A stretch of 40,679 nt of DNA from contig CAYWMP010000031.1 in the NCBI GenBank assembly GCA_964459445.1, positions 1-40,679 on the forward strand. Reading direction: 5' to 3'. The DNA is from CAYWMP01 sp964459445. GTDB lineage: Bacteria; Desulfobacterota; DSM-4660; Desulfatiglandales; HGW-15. Below the pieces are notes generated by a model. That model saw nothing but the letters and a program-made list of their open reading frames with translations. It searched no databases and was not told where the DNA came from. This document shows positions 6,302-14,761 of the stretch, one piece after another; position 1 is the stretch's first letter, and each line of letters opens with the position of its first letter. Made by a program: the position numbers and the translations under genes.

Positions 6302-7279
6302 TTAAACCGAATAGAGGGGCTTTCCGTTCTTCAACATTTCATAGACGTTTAAAGCTGTTTTGTTTTGGAGATCCGCAATGGCCTCCTCTGAATACCAGCC
6401 CATGTGTGGGGTGATAAAAACCCTATCCGGGAATTTCAAGAGGGTTGATTGGAAGTAGTCGGTATCCGCGGCATCCAGGACATCAAGTCCGGCTGCGGCA
6501 ACTTTTCCGGATTCCAACGCTTCAACCAATGCCCTCTCATCGATCAACCCGCCTCTGGAGGTATTGACAACAATAACGCCGTCCTTCATTTGAATGAACC
6601 TCTCTCTATCAATCATGTGATGGGTTTCTTCATTAAGGGGTGCATGTATGGACACGATATCCGACAGAGACAGCAGGTCATTCAGTGATACAAATTTCAC
6701 CCAATCATAATTCGTTTCCCGGGTAAAATACGGGTCAAAGGCCAATATAGTCATGTTGAATGGCCTCAGTTTCTCAGCTAATCTCATACCAATATGGCCA
6801 AAGGCAATGAGTCCGACAGCAAGATCGGAAAACCTCCGGATGGGTTTTATCTTATCATAGGACCACTCGTTCCTGCGAAGGAGGTCGTTTGCCAAAGTGA
6901 GCTTCCTGAGACAGTTCAACATGTGGGACAAGGCCGTATCCGAAACCTCTTCAATACAGTAATCCGGCACATTGGCCACAATGATTCCCTTCTCATTCGC
7001 CGCTTTCACATCAATATTGTCAACACCTATCGCATACCGGGATATGATTCGGCATTTTCTCAGCCGGTCGATCACTTTGCTGGACATGTCTGCAAATTGC
7101 ACAATGACGGCATCTGCATCTTCCACATAAGGAATGATCCTGTCTTCCTCTTTGATACCTCCCGCCTCAATCTTTGTGCAGTCTACAATCTCTACATCTC
7201 CCAAACCACGGAGGATCTCTGTTTCTTTATTGTTATTCGGATAATAGTAATCGGTGAATACGATCCGGTACTCGGGCAT
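6302..7279 (-). CDS. D-2-hydroxyacid dehydrogenase, CtBP-like
   Basis: A 325-residue NAD(P)-dependent dehydrogenase that should interconvert a 2-oxoacid and a D-2-hydroxyacid. The Rossmann loop reads VGLIAFGHIGMRLA. The catalytic Arg is in NTSRGGLIDE and the His in ITPHMGWYSEEA; the WYSE signature after that His is typical of CtBP-like members. The usual DVFExEP segment carrying the catalytic Glu is changed to DVLDAADTD. An upstream in-frame ATG at 7294 exists, but the GGAGG just inside it lies at the right distance from the ATG at 7279, which I choose. It is the last gene of the RpiR-led operon, 121 bases after the kinase. Substrate unknown. Confidence 0.83.
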   Translation of the reverse strand: MPEYRIVFTDYYYPNNNKETEILRGLGDVEIVDCTKIEAGGIKEEDRIIPYVEDADAVIVQFADMSSKVIDRLRKCRIISRYAIGVDNIDVKAANEKGIIVANVPDYCIEEVSDTALSHMLNCLRKLTLANDLLRRNEWSYDKIKPIRRFSDLAVGLIAFGHIGMRLAEKLRPFNMTILAFDPYFTRETNYDWVKFVSLNDLLSLSDIVSIHAPLNEETHHMIDRERFIQMKDGVIVVNTSRGGLIDERALVEALESGKVAAAGLDVLDAADTDYFQSTLLKFPDRVFITPHMGWYSEEAIADLQNKTALNVYEMLKNGKPLYSV

Positions 7280-7400
7280 GGCAAACGCCTCCATTTTTCA
7301 TCTTTAATTGTTTTTGAGTGCGCCAAGTGCGAAAGGGATACCCAAGCCACCCCTCAGCAGTTCCCTTGGAAAACAGTCTTCATGATAAGGGATCGGCGGG

Positions 7401-8432
7401 CTATCTTTTTATCAGTCCGGCTTTTCCCGCCAGGTCGATAGCACCCAAAATGCTGAGCGAGTCGATATCGTCCGCATCCGTGATCGTTAGGATGTCTTCT
7501 GTGATCCCCATCTTGCGTTTCAGCATATATTGATAGATGGCACATCTGCGCTCAGGCCCCACCAAAATGTAGTTGGTTTTGACCGGGAAGCCTAAGGACT
7601 CGAATTGATGAAGTACCCTCATATCTTCCGCTGCTATAGCGGCTTCCACAAACAGCTTGCGCTCATACCATTTTGTTTGAAGCAAAACATCGAGAAAACG
7701 GGGCATGAGAAGAGATCTCAAAAAACCAGATTCCGTTACCCACCTGTGGGCAGCTTCTACGACATCTCCTTCGAAATAACGCTCCTCATCAAACGCATCG
7801 TCCGCTCGGACCGATTTACCGATGAATGTCTCCTTGATAATGGCTTCATAGACTTGGCCTGAAAGGGTCGTAAGGCTCCCCAAAACCCTTTTCTTTTCAT
7901 CGACCGGAATGAATTTGGTGTGTGAGGAAAGAATCACAATGGTCACCGGAATATCGATCTCTTGTGAAGAAAGGATCCCGGCTACCTGGGCCTCTTCACC
8001 GCGCATGAAGTCGAGGCATCCTACGTCCATGATACGGGCGGTGCTGGGATCATATCTGTTTTTGATCCCAGGGATGAAATGGATAGTGATATCAACCGGG
8101 AACACGTTCGTATCATGCACGGGTTTTATATGCATGGCCAGATCATCCATGCCTGTCGGTGCCCAAATATGGGGGATCTCCAGCAGACCGATTTCCGAAG
8201 TAATCATACCTGAGGAGACGACAAACATGACGTCCTTAAGGCTAACCCCCGATTCCTTGAGGGCATGATAAAAGGTCTCCCTAAGGCCTTCCTTTAATAC
8301 CTGATTGTTTCCATGGATGGCCGTGTCTTTTACGCCTACCTTCTTTGCTGCTTTTCCAAGGATATGGCCTTGCTCGTTAACAATGTAGACCCGTGAATTG
8401 GTGGTGCCGCAGTCTATGGTTGATAGGTACAT
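7401..8432 (-). CDS. dgoK: 2-dehydro-3-deoxygalactonokinase (DgoK) family kinase
   Basis: A 343-residue member of the DgoK family (ASKHA fold), which phosphorylates 2-keto-3-deoxy sugar acids at C6 before aldol cleavage. The N-terminal phosphate-binding loop is TIDCGTTNSRVYIV. Other family segments are SSGMITSEIGLLEIPH and, later, MDVGCLDFMRGEEAQVAG, which holds the second phosphate loop region. The length is slightly above the usual 290-330. Its start is one base beyond the stop of the upstream aldolase gene, with a GGAG ribosome site inside it, so the two are co-translated. This pairing suggests KDG-like intermediates, though the actual sugar acid is unknown. Confidence 0.85.
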   Translation of the reverse strand: MYLSTIDCGTTNSRVYIVNEQGHILGKAAKKVGVKDTAIHGNNQVLKEGLRETFYHALKESGVSLKDVMFVVSSGMITSEIGLLEIPHIWAPTGMDDLAMHIKPVHDTNVFPVDITIHFIPGIKNRYDPSTARIMDVGCLDFMRGEEAQVAGILSSQEIDIPVTIVILSSHTKFIPVDEKKRVLGSLTTLSGQVYEAIIKETFIGKSVRADDAFDEERYFEGDVVEAAHRWVTESGFLRSLLMPRFLDVLLQTKWYERKLFVEAAIAAEDMRVLHQFESLGFPVKTNYILVGPERRCAIYQYMLKRKMGITEDILTITDADDIDSLSILGAIDLAGKAGLIKR

Positions 8433-8433
8433 G

Positions 8434-9321
8434 TTATATCATCTCCAATTCCTCGAGAGCTTCCCTAATACCCTTTTCTTCCTCTTCGGTAGCGGGTACG
8501 AAGGGAGATCTCGGGTAGGCTTTAATTACGCCGCGAATGTCCAGCATGGCGTAAATAGAAAGTTGCGTGGAGCTCGCGATGTACATGATCTCCCGCATCC
8601 TGTTCACCTTGAACTGGGTCTGCCTGCATTTCCGGAAATGGCCCTGCATCCCCTCCTCAAAGAGTTGCCCACAGATTTCGGGGAATGCATTTCCAAGACC
8701 CGGTATGTAGGCTTCAGCGCCGAGACTGCATGCGGACAACCACAGGGCTTCGGTGCCCAGGGCAATATCAAAACCATTTCCCCCCAATTCTCGCATATAG
8801 GTCGCAAAGGTCAGCATGTTGAACGTGGCATCCTTGATGCCGTGAATCCCCATCTCTTTGAGAGCCTTCAGGGTGTCCAGGGAAATCTCATACCCGGAGA
8901 ACTGGGGATTATGATACACATAGATGGGAAAATCGGGACTGACTCCGTTTAGCATGGAAGCGTAGAATGCCGATATGCTGTCAGGCCCGTAATGATAGTA
9001 GTAGGGGCCTACAGCGGCAGCCCCCTGACACCCGATTTGTTCAGCATGAATCGTCAATTCAACCGTATCCTTGGTATTGGTTGTCCCCGTATGGGCGATA
9101 ATGGGAATCCTTCCTTCTACGCGCTTGACGCACACTTCCGCGACCGTTTTTCTCTCTTGAACAGACATCATGGGGCCACTGCCATAGGACCCGCAGATAT
9201 ACAAACCGTCAACTTTGTCTATAAGAAAATCCAAGAGCTTCTCAAGATTACTCACATCCAGGCCGCCATCCTGGTCAAATGGTGTAATCATGGGCGGTAC
9301 AACACCCCTTAGTTTGAACAT
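8434..9321 (-). CDS. DapA-family aldolase/lyase (first copy)
   Basis: A 295-residue class I lyase of the dihydrodipicolinate synthase/N-acetylneuraminate lyase superfamily, a TIM barrel that forms a Schiff base with pyruvate. The Schiff-base Lys is K163 (HGIKDAT) and the acid/base Tyr is Y136 (YVYHNP). The loop that in most members reads GTTGE is GSYGSGP (residues 44-50), shared with the second copy in this window and implying a different substrate end. It follows the importer genes and precedes the DgoK-type kinase, consistent with cleavage of a 2-keto-3-deoxy sugar acid to pyruvate plus an aldehyde. GGAGG five bases upstream fixes the start. Confidence 0.85.
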   Translation of the reverse strand: MFKLRGVVPPMITPFDQDGGLDVSNLEKLLDFLIDKVDGLYICGSYGSGPMMSVQERKTVAEVCVKRVEGRIPIIAHTGTTNTKDTVELTIHAEQIGCQGAAAVGPYYYHYGPDSISAFYASMLNGVSPDFPIYVYHNPQFSGYEISLDTLKALKEMGIHGIKDATFNMLTFATYMRELGGNGFDIALGTEALWLSACSLGAEAYIPGLGNAFPEICGQLFEEGMQGHFRKCRQTQFKVNRMREIMYIASSTQLSIYAMLDIRGVIKAYPRSPFVPATEEEEKGIREALEELEMI

Positions 9322-9332
9322 TTCAACCTCCC

Positions 9333-10304
9333 TTACGTTTTTCGGCTCTTTGGCCGGAAATAGATGCTAATCATGATGAGGATAATGAGGCCCGTGGCAA
9401 TTTTCCTGCCGGCCTCCGGCATTCTGATGACGGTCAACAAGCTCTCAAGGAGGACAAGCAGAATGGCCCCTGCAATGGTCCCCAGGTAACCGCCCTTGCC
9501 GCCGGTCAGGGCCGTACCGCCGATGACTACGGCGGTGATGGACCACAATATGTATTCGTTACCGATGCCCAGGAAAGCGGTTTGCGTGTAGCCGGCCATT
9601 AAAGCGCCTGTGAACGCTGCGCTTGCGCCACTGATACCGTAGGCAAGGACGGTAACGTAATTGACTCTTATTCCGGAAAGATAAGCAGCGCGTGCATTCG
9701 CCCCGACATAATAGATCTTTCTTCCAAAAGCGGTGGAACGTAGCAAAAGGATAAATGCTATACTCAATACAAGCCAGAGAACAACGATGACGGGTATGCC
9801 ACCCAATATGCTCCCGACGCCAATGAAACGCAGGATGGGGGATGCCAACCCTTTCGGCGCTCCCTGGCTGAATATGAGGGTGATACCCGTCACCAACGAA
9901 CCGATCGCCAAGGTCATGACGAGCGGTGATATCCTCAAATAGGCGACACCGATCCCATTACATATACCGAAAAGACCGCCCAGGAGGATGATAACTCCGA
10001 CGGCCCACCAGGTGTTTGCGTCAAGGCCGTTGATGAACATACAGGTAAAGACATTTCCCATGGTAATAAGCGCGCCTACTGAAAGGTCGATACCCGCAAT
10101 CAGGATGGTGACGGTCTGGCCGAGGGAAACAATGCCCAGGAAAGACGCCGTCCTTAAAACGGCACCTATATGTTCAAAAGACAAAAATCCCCTGGAAACA
10201 ACCTCACCTACTCCGAACAGGACCATGATGAGCAAAAAAAGAAGGCCCGTTATATTGCCCCGAAGGAGTCCTTTCAGTTTTTCTTTTCCAGCATTCCTAT
10301 CCAT
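9333..10304 (-). CDS. Ribose-type ABC importer permease (RbsC family)
   Basis: A 323-residue inner-membrane permease of the BPD_transp_2 (RbsC/XylH) family. About eight to ten hydrophobic helices are visible, with the family motifs VTILIAGIDLSVGALITMGN near residue 65 and AVVIGGTALTGGKGGYLGT in the last third. It is the second of two permeases in this importer and probably pairs with the one encoded just upstream as a heterodimer. Only two bases separate the genes. Substrate probably a sugar or sugar-acid. Confidence 0.88.
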   Translation of the reverse strand: MDRNAGKEKLKGLLRGNITGLLFLLIMVLFGVGEVVSRGFLSFEHIGAVLRTASFLGIVSLGQTVTILIAGIDLSVGALITMGNVFTCMFINGLDANTWWAVGVIILLGGLFGICNGIGVAYLRISPLVMTLAIGSLVTGITLIFSQGAPKGLASPILRFIGVGSILGGIPVIVVLWLVLSIAFILLLRSTAFGRKIYYVGANARAAYLSGIRVNYVTVLAYGISGASAAFTGALMAGYTQTAFLGIGNEYILWSITAVVIGGTALTGGKGGYLGTIAGAILLVLLESLLTVIRMPEAGRKIATGLIILIMISIYFRPKSRKT

Positions 10305-10306
10305 GG

Positions 10307-11314
10307 CTACTTCCAGGCTGTTTGTACTCCCTGGTGTTTGGGGAAAACAAGATCTTTGAGAATCTTGCCCAGATCCGAAGTGGCACCCGAAGAGGTGACT
10401 GCCAGGGCGATGATAAGCACCAATCCCTTTGCCACAAATTGATAAAATGATGAGATGGCTAATAGGTTAAGGATGTTGTTAATGAGCAGGAAGATATAGG
10501 CGCCACCAATAATGCCGAGGACACCACCTTTCCCCCCCATGAGTCCGGTACCGGCAATCACAGCCACTGCTATTGAGTTCAGGATATAGGGTTCCCCGAC
10601 CAAGGGATCACCGGAGAACATCCTGGCCGAGAGGAACATGCCGGCAAAGGCACTGAGCAGTCCGCAGACACCGTAAACCCAGATTTTCACCCTGCTGCAG
10701 GGAATCCCCGACTCGTAGGCAACGGCTTCATTCCCTCCAATGGCGTAGATGGATCGACCGAAGGGGGTCCTTTTCAACACCCCGTGGAAAGCAAACACGG
10801 ACGCCGAAAGGACAATCAGGGGGACCGGGATCTTGTTGAAGAGCAAACCGGTGGTGTTCATAGCGACTGACAACGAAACGCTGCCGCCGGGCACAGGCAT
10901 GATGAACAGAGACACTCCTTTCCAGATAGCACCGGTGGCCAGGGTCACAATCAGTGGCGGAAACCCGCCTTTCGCAATGATGATGCCGTTGAGCAGGCCC
11001 ATGGACAGGCCTACCAGGGGGGGAATGAAGAGCCACAATAGGATGTTGTATGGTGTATCCACAAAGGGCAGGGTCGCCGCGATCACATTGGTCAGGCCGA
11101 TAATGGACCCGATGGACAGATCAATGCCCCCTGTGAGAATGACAAAGGTCTGCGCCATTCCGGCAAATATGAGCGGCGTGATCCTTGTGAAGAGATTGAC
11201 GTTATTGTTCCACGTAAAGAAGTTGGGTTCCAGAAAGCAGGCGAAGATATAGATGAGAAGGAAAATGATGTAAACAGGCAAGTACAACCCTATATCTCTC
11301 TGGGTGGCGGTCAA
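10307..11314 (-). CDS. Ribose-type ABC importer permease (RbsC family)
   Basis: A 335-residue permease of the same family, with motifs FVILTGGIDLSIGSIIGLTN and AVIAGTGLMGGKGGVLG and multiple hydrophobic helices. Translation starts at TTG, which overlaps the TGA stop of the ATPase gene (TTGA overlap), with GGGAGAG just upstream, so it is coupled to the ATPase. The last segment (SSGATSDLGKILKD) is a short cytoplasmic tail. Confidence 0.87.
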   Translation of the reverse strand: MTATQRDIGLYLPVYIIFLLIYIFACFLEPNFFTWNNNVNLFTRITPLIFAGMAQTFVILTGGIDLSIGSIIGLTNVIAATLPFVDTPYNILLWLFIPPLVGLSMGLLNGIIIAKGGFPPLIVTLATGAIWKGVSLFIMPVPGGSVSLSVAMNTTGLLFNKIPVPLIVLSASVFAFHGVLKRTPFGRSIYAIGGNEAVAYESGIPCSRVKIWVYGVCGLLSAFAGMFLSARMFSGDPLVGEPYILNSIAVAVIAGTGLMGGKGGVLGIIGGAYIFLLINNILNLLAISSFYQFVAKGLVLIIALAVTSSGATSDLGKILKDLVFPKHQGVQTAWK

Positions 11315-12849
11315 TTGTCTCTCCCTTCTGTTATGAGATCAATGTTGCTAACCGAACCCTTCATGATGTTTTCCTCGGTGATGTCATCACCTTGCAGATT
11401 GGCCGTCAAGAACCCGTGATTCATGACGAGCACACGATCACAGAGGCCGATGAGCTCCAACATATCACTGGTATAGACGATTACGGCCACGTTATTCCCG
11501 GCCAGATCCCTGATAAGCCTGTAGATCTGCTGCTTGGTCGCCACGTCCACACCCTTGGTGGGCTCAAGCATCACCATCACCTTGGGATTGGAGATCAACC
11601 ACTTGCCGAGCACGAGTTTCTGGAGGTTTCCCCCGCTGAGAGACCGGGCCAATTGGCGCAGGGACGTGCTCCGGATCGAGAGGTCTTGGATAATGCCCTC
11701 CACGACCCGCATTTCCGTTTTCTTACGAACGAAGCCCAGGGCCTTTCGATTGTCCACCGTGGAGGCCGCGAGGTTTTCCAGGATAGGCAGTATGAGAAAG
11801 ATGCCTTCTTCGTTTCTGTTTTCCGGTATGAGGGCGATTCCGGAACGCATGGCCTGTACAGGGTTATTCACAGCGACGGGTCTATTCAAAACCCTGATCT
11901 CGATTTCCCGGCAAAGGCCCAGTCCGAAAATGGATTCCAGGAGATCCAATTGACCCTGACCCTGCAAACCGCCGATACCCAAAACCTCGCCTCGATGGAC
12001 AGAAAAGGCCACCCTTCTTCCGGACCGTTTGAGTACGCCCTCAAAGGAGAACACCCCTCTTTTCTCTGCCTTTGACTCCGATTTTGCAGGAAATATCTCT
12101 GAGAACTCCCTTCCGACCATGTACGAGATGAGTTTGTCTTCATCAAGAAAAGTCGTTTTCTCGGAGATGACCTTTTGCCCGTCCCTCATGACCGTTACAA
12201 CATCGGATATGGCAAGGACTTCATCCAGTCGATGTGAGATGAAGACGATGGCCTTTTCCTTTTTTTTGAGATCCTGCAAGGCATGAAAGAGTATCTTGAC
12301 CTCGTCCTTTGAAAGGGCAGCGGTAGGTTCATCAAAGACGAGGATTTCCGGATTCTGTGTGAGCACCTTGGCAATCTCGACCATTTGTCTGAGGGCCATG
12401 GGCAGCGAGTCGACAAGTTCATCCGGGTCGATAGGCATCCCGATCTCATCCAGAATACGTTCACACCGCCGCCTGGTCCTTTGCCAGTCGATGAGCCCGG
12501 AGTTGGATTTGGGCCACACGCCCATGGAGATATTCTCGGAGACCGAAAGATCCGGAAGAAGGGACAACTCCTGGTAGACGACGCCCACGCCGGCATTTCT
12601 CGCCTCGGAGTAATTTCGAAACCTCTTCTCTTGACCGTTGATAAAGATTTTTCCGCTGTCAGGAAGGTGGATCCCCGCGAGGACCTTCATAAGTGTGCTC
12701 TTTCCTGCCCCGTTTTCACCGACAATTGCGTGGATCTCTCCCCTTTTGCACCGGAAATCCACCTTGTCGACAGCAATAGTGCCAGGAAAGGATTTGACGA
12801 TCCCCTCCATTTCCAACAGGGGGATCGTTGGGGGCGTGCTTTTTTCCAT
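11311..12849 (-). CDS. Ribose-type ABC importer ATPase, two nucleotide-binding domains (RbsA family)
   Basis: A 512-residue fused ATPase that energises the importer from the cytoplasmic face. Domain 1 has Walker A GENGAGKST (44-52), the RbsA-type signature ALRQMVEIAKVL and Walker B ILVFDEPTAAL. Domain 2 has the degenerate Walker A expected in this family (GIGGLQGQGQLDLL) and a good LSGGNLQK signature, but its Walker B reads VMVMLEPTKGVDV, with Leu in place of the Asp. It follows the binding-protein gene after a strong hairpin and overlaps the next permease gene by four bases. The ATG at 12849 has only a weak ribosome site. Confidence 0.88.
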   Translation of the reverse strand: MEKSTPPTIPLLEMEGIVKSFPGTIAVDKVDFRCKRGEIHAIVGENGAGKSTLMKVLAGIHLPDSGKIFINGQEKRFRNYSEARNAGVGVVYQELSLLPDLSVSENISMGVWPKSNSGLIDWQRTRRRCERILDEIGMPIDPDELVDSLPMALRQMVEIAKVLTQNPEILVFDEPTAALSKDEVKILFHALQDLKKKEKAIVFISHRLDEVLAISDVVTVMRDGQKVISEKTTFLDEDKLISYMVGREFSEIFPAKSESKAEKRGVFSFEGVLKRSGRRVAFSVHRGEVLGIGGLQGQGQLDLLESIFGLGLCREIEIRVLNRPVAVNNPVQAMRSGIALIPENRNEEGIFLILPILENLAASTVDNRKALGFVRKKTEMRVVEGIIQDLSIRSTSLRQLARSLSGGNLQKLVLGKWLISNPKVMVMLEPTKGVDVATKQQIYRLIRDLAGNNVAVIVYTSDMLELIGLCDRVLVMNHGFLTANLQGDDITEENIMKGSVSNIDLITEGRDN

Positions 12850-12868
12850 AGGCCTGGAATTTCATGCA

Positions 12869-12894
12869 GGGAGGAAGGCCTAAGCCTTCCTCCC
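12869..12894 (-). other. Perfect 11-bp intercistronic hairpin
   Basis: GGGAGGAAGGC (12869-12879) and GCCTTCCTCCC (12884-12894) with a four-base loop lie between the stop of the binding-protein gene and the ATPase start. No T-run follows on the minus strand, so it is more likely a 3'-end stabiliser of the binding-protein mRNA than a full terminator. Confidence 0.7.
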
Positions 12895-12901
12895 ATGGGT
12901 T

Positions 12902-13924
12902 TTACCGTTCAAACATCTTCTTCACAATATCATCCGGCAGTTTTGAATTGCACCAGAAGCTATCGGGAAGATGGGGTTTCACATATTGTTCCAGGGTCTT
13001 CGCGGTGATTGTGGGAATGGGAATCACGGTTTTCTTCTGAACTTGCTTGCCTTCCAATGCATCCAGGGCAACCTCGAGGGCCTTTGCGCTGCACCAGGTA
13101 GGCATACTGGTGGCAATGGAATCGAAACCGGGATACTTCCCCGAATCCCTCAGATCCTTCCAGACCTTCAGGAATCCGTTCCCATCTTCACCCGTGACGG
13201 GGGGCGGGGCCATATTGCGTTCGAGGTAGGCCTTGATCGCAGCCTCGGACATGGCTCCCCCCTGGGACCAGATGCCGTCAATTTTTGGGTAGGCGGCCAG
13301 TAGGGACTCCATCGCCCTCTTGGCCTTTGCAAAATCCCAATCGGCATAGACGGTTTGAACAATCTCGATGCCGGGGGATTTGTCAAAGATGCTCTTGGCG
13401 CCTTCAAACCGCTCGGCAGAAATGGCCGTCCCCTTGATCCCGTTGAAGGCGATGATCTGGCCCTTGCCATTGAGGGCCTTTGTCAGCCAGCGCCCCTGGA
13501 CCCTTCCAAATTCCTTTTGATCCACAATGACATGGGCGGTTATGTTATCCGTATATACCAGGTTATCAAAGTCAACGACGACAATCCCGGCCGCCATGGC
13601 CTTTTGCACAACGGGAATGAGGGCCTTGGGATTGATGGCCGTTAAGAGAATGGCATCAACCTTCTTTGAAATTAAATCCTCGATGTCCGAGATCTGTTTG
13701 GAAATGTCTTCATCGGCCTCGGTAACAACGAGCTCTTTGACGAGATCCTTATGCTCTATAGCGGCATATTTGGCCTCTTCAACCATCTGGACCCGCCACG
13801 AATTTCCGAGACTGAAATTGCTGAGCCCAATGACATATTTCCCGGCCGCAAAGGCGCCCGAATTCATACAGAACACACACACAATAATCGACACTGCCAG
13901 CATAACCATGGTTTTTTTGGTCAT
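12902..13924 (-). CDS. Ribose-type ABC importer substrate-binding protein
   Basis: A 340-residue periplasmic binding protein of the RbsB-like Peripla_BP_4 type. A signal peptide (residues 1-26, cleavage after GAFA) precedes the two-lobed domain that begins YVIGLSNFSLGNSWR. The segment SKQISDIEDLISKKVDAILL and the paired NPKALIPVV are typical of sugar-binding members. The ribosome site GAGGAGGTGA is strong, befitting a protein made in excess. It stands first in the transporter part of the operon. Related in plan to the second binding protein in this window (22672-23748). The ligand cannot be read from sequence. Confidence 0.88.
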   Translation of the reverse strand: MTKKTMVMLAVSIIVCVFCMNSGAFAAGKYVIGLSNFSLGNSWRVQMVEEAKYAAIEHKDLVKELVVTEADEDISKQISDIEDLISKKVDAILLTAINPKALIPVVQKAMAAGIVVVDFDNLVYTDNITAHVIVDQKEFGRVQGRWLTKALNGKGQIIAFNGIKGTAISAERFEGAKSIFDKSPGIEIVQTVYADWDFAKAKRAMESLLAAYPKIDGIWSQGGAMSEAAIKAYLERNMAPPPVTGEDGNGFLKVWKDLRDSGKYPGFDSIATSMPTWCSAKALEVALDALEGKQVQKKTVIPIPTITAKTLEQYVKPHLPDSFWCNSKLPDDIVKKMFER

Positions 13925-14092
13925 GATGTCACCTCCTCTTTAGTTGGCAATAAGGGTTGTTTTTAAGAACACGCCGTGGATCTTTCCTCCTTCAAAATCT
14001 CTTTGGTCCGGCTTACATCCCTCCTTTCTTTTGAAATATCTTCTGTTCATGTTTCATTGATTAGGGGGCAACCCACATTTCTCGCCGTTCTG

Positions 14093-14758
14093 TCATAAGC
14101 CTTCAAGCGCCGGCACGGCAACGGCTCTGCACGGGGCCCCCTCCCTCCCCGCAAGCAGGATGGGTAGGGCGCAAATGAGGAAATGCTTGTTTTCCGGAAG
14201 CAGATGGAGATTCCTCAAGTTCTCGACGATGGGGATATTCGCTCCAAGCACCAGGTGATGCTTGGGGCTGGTCTTTGACCCGTAAGGATCGATGGCGGTT
14301 GCGTCCGTCATATAGGATTTGATTTTTTTTTGGACCAGATAATCCAGGAGATCTTCGGAGGGGACAGGGAAGAGGGCATTGTACTCGCTCCGCTCTTCGA
14401 ATCTTTCGATACCGGTTTCAAGGATAAAGATGATGTCCTCCTCAATTTCAAATCCTGAAGTCATGAGGTCGTCGAGCGTGATCTCTTGACCCTCGAGGGG
14501 TTTATCGTATCTGAATAGCTTTGCCTTCCCGAAAAGCCCTTCTAATGGGATGTCATCGATGGCCCGGACATTATCGAAGAAATGCATCGGTGCATCCACA
14601 TGGGTACCCGCGTGAGCGACCATGCTTAGCTTGGTCAGGTTGTAACCTTCCGAATTGACTTTGCCCAGCCATTGAAACATAGGCCTTTCCATCCCTGGAT
14701 AGACCAACATGTCTTCCTTAATCGGGTAGGATAGATCAATGATCCTGGTTGCTTTCAT
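14093..14758 (-). CDS. Cyclase-family metal-dependent hydrolase (kynurenine-formamidase-like fold), copy 1
   Basis: A 221-residue member of the PF04199 cyclase family, whose known members are Mn/Zn amide or cyclic-compound hydrolases (kynurenine formamidase, isatin hydrolase). The metal motif is HAGTHVDAPMHF near residue 50. An N-terminal IIDLSYPIKEDMLVYPG and a later MTDATAIDP are family-like. It lies four bases after the DUF362 gene and forms one unit with it and a second cyclase. The pairing suggests ring-opening of a lactone, lactam or other cyclic intermediate, but the substrate is unknown. Confidence 0.82.
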   Translation of the reverse strand: MKATRIIDLSYPIKEDMLVYPGMERPMFQWLGKVNSEGYNLTKLSMVAHAGTHVDAPMHFFDNVRAIDDIPLEGLFGKAKLFRYDKPLEGQEITLDDLMTSGFEIEEDIIFILETGIERFEERSEYNALFPVPSEDLLDYLVQKKIKSYMTDATAIDPYGSKTSPKHHLVLGANIPIVENLRNLHLLPENKHFLICALPILLAGREGAPCRAVAVPALEGL

Positions 14759-14761
14759 GGT

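Noticed and set aside
6085..6414. 109-codon plus-strand frame after the oxidoreductase genes
   Set aside because: It spans the long palindrome and runs antisense into the dehydrogenase gene, with low-complexity composition and no ribosome site.
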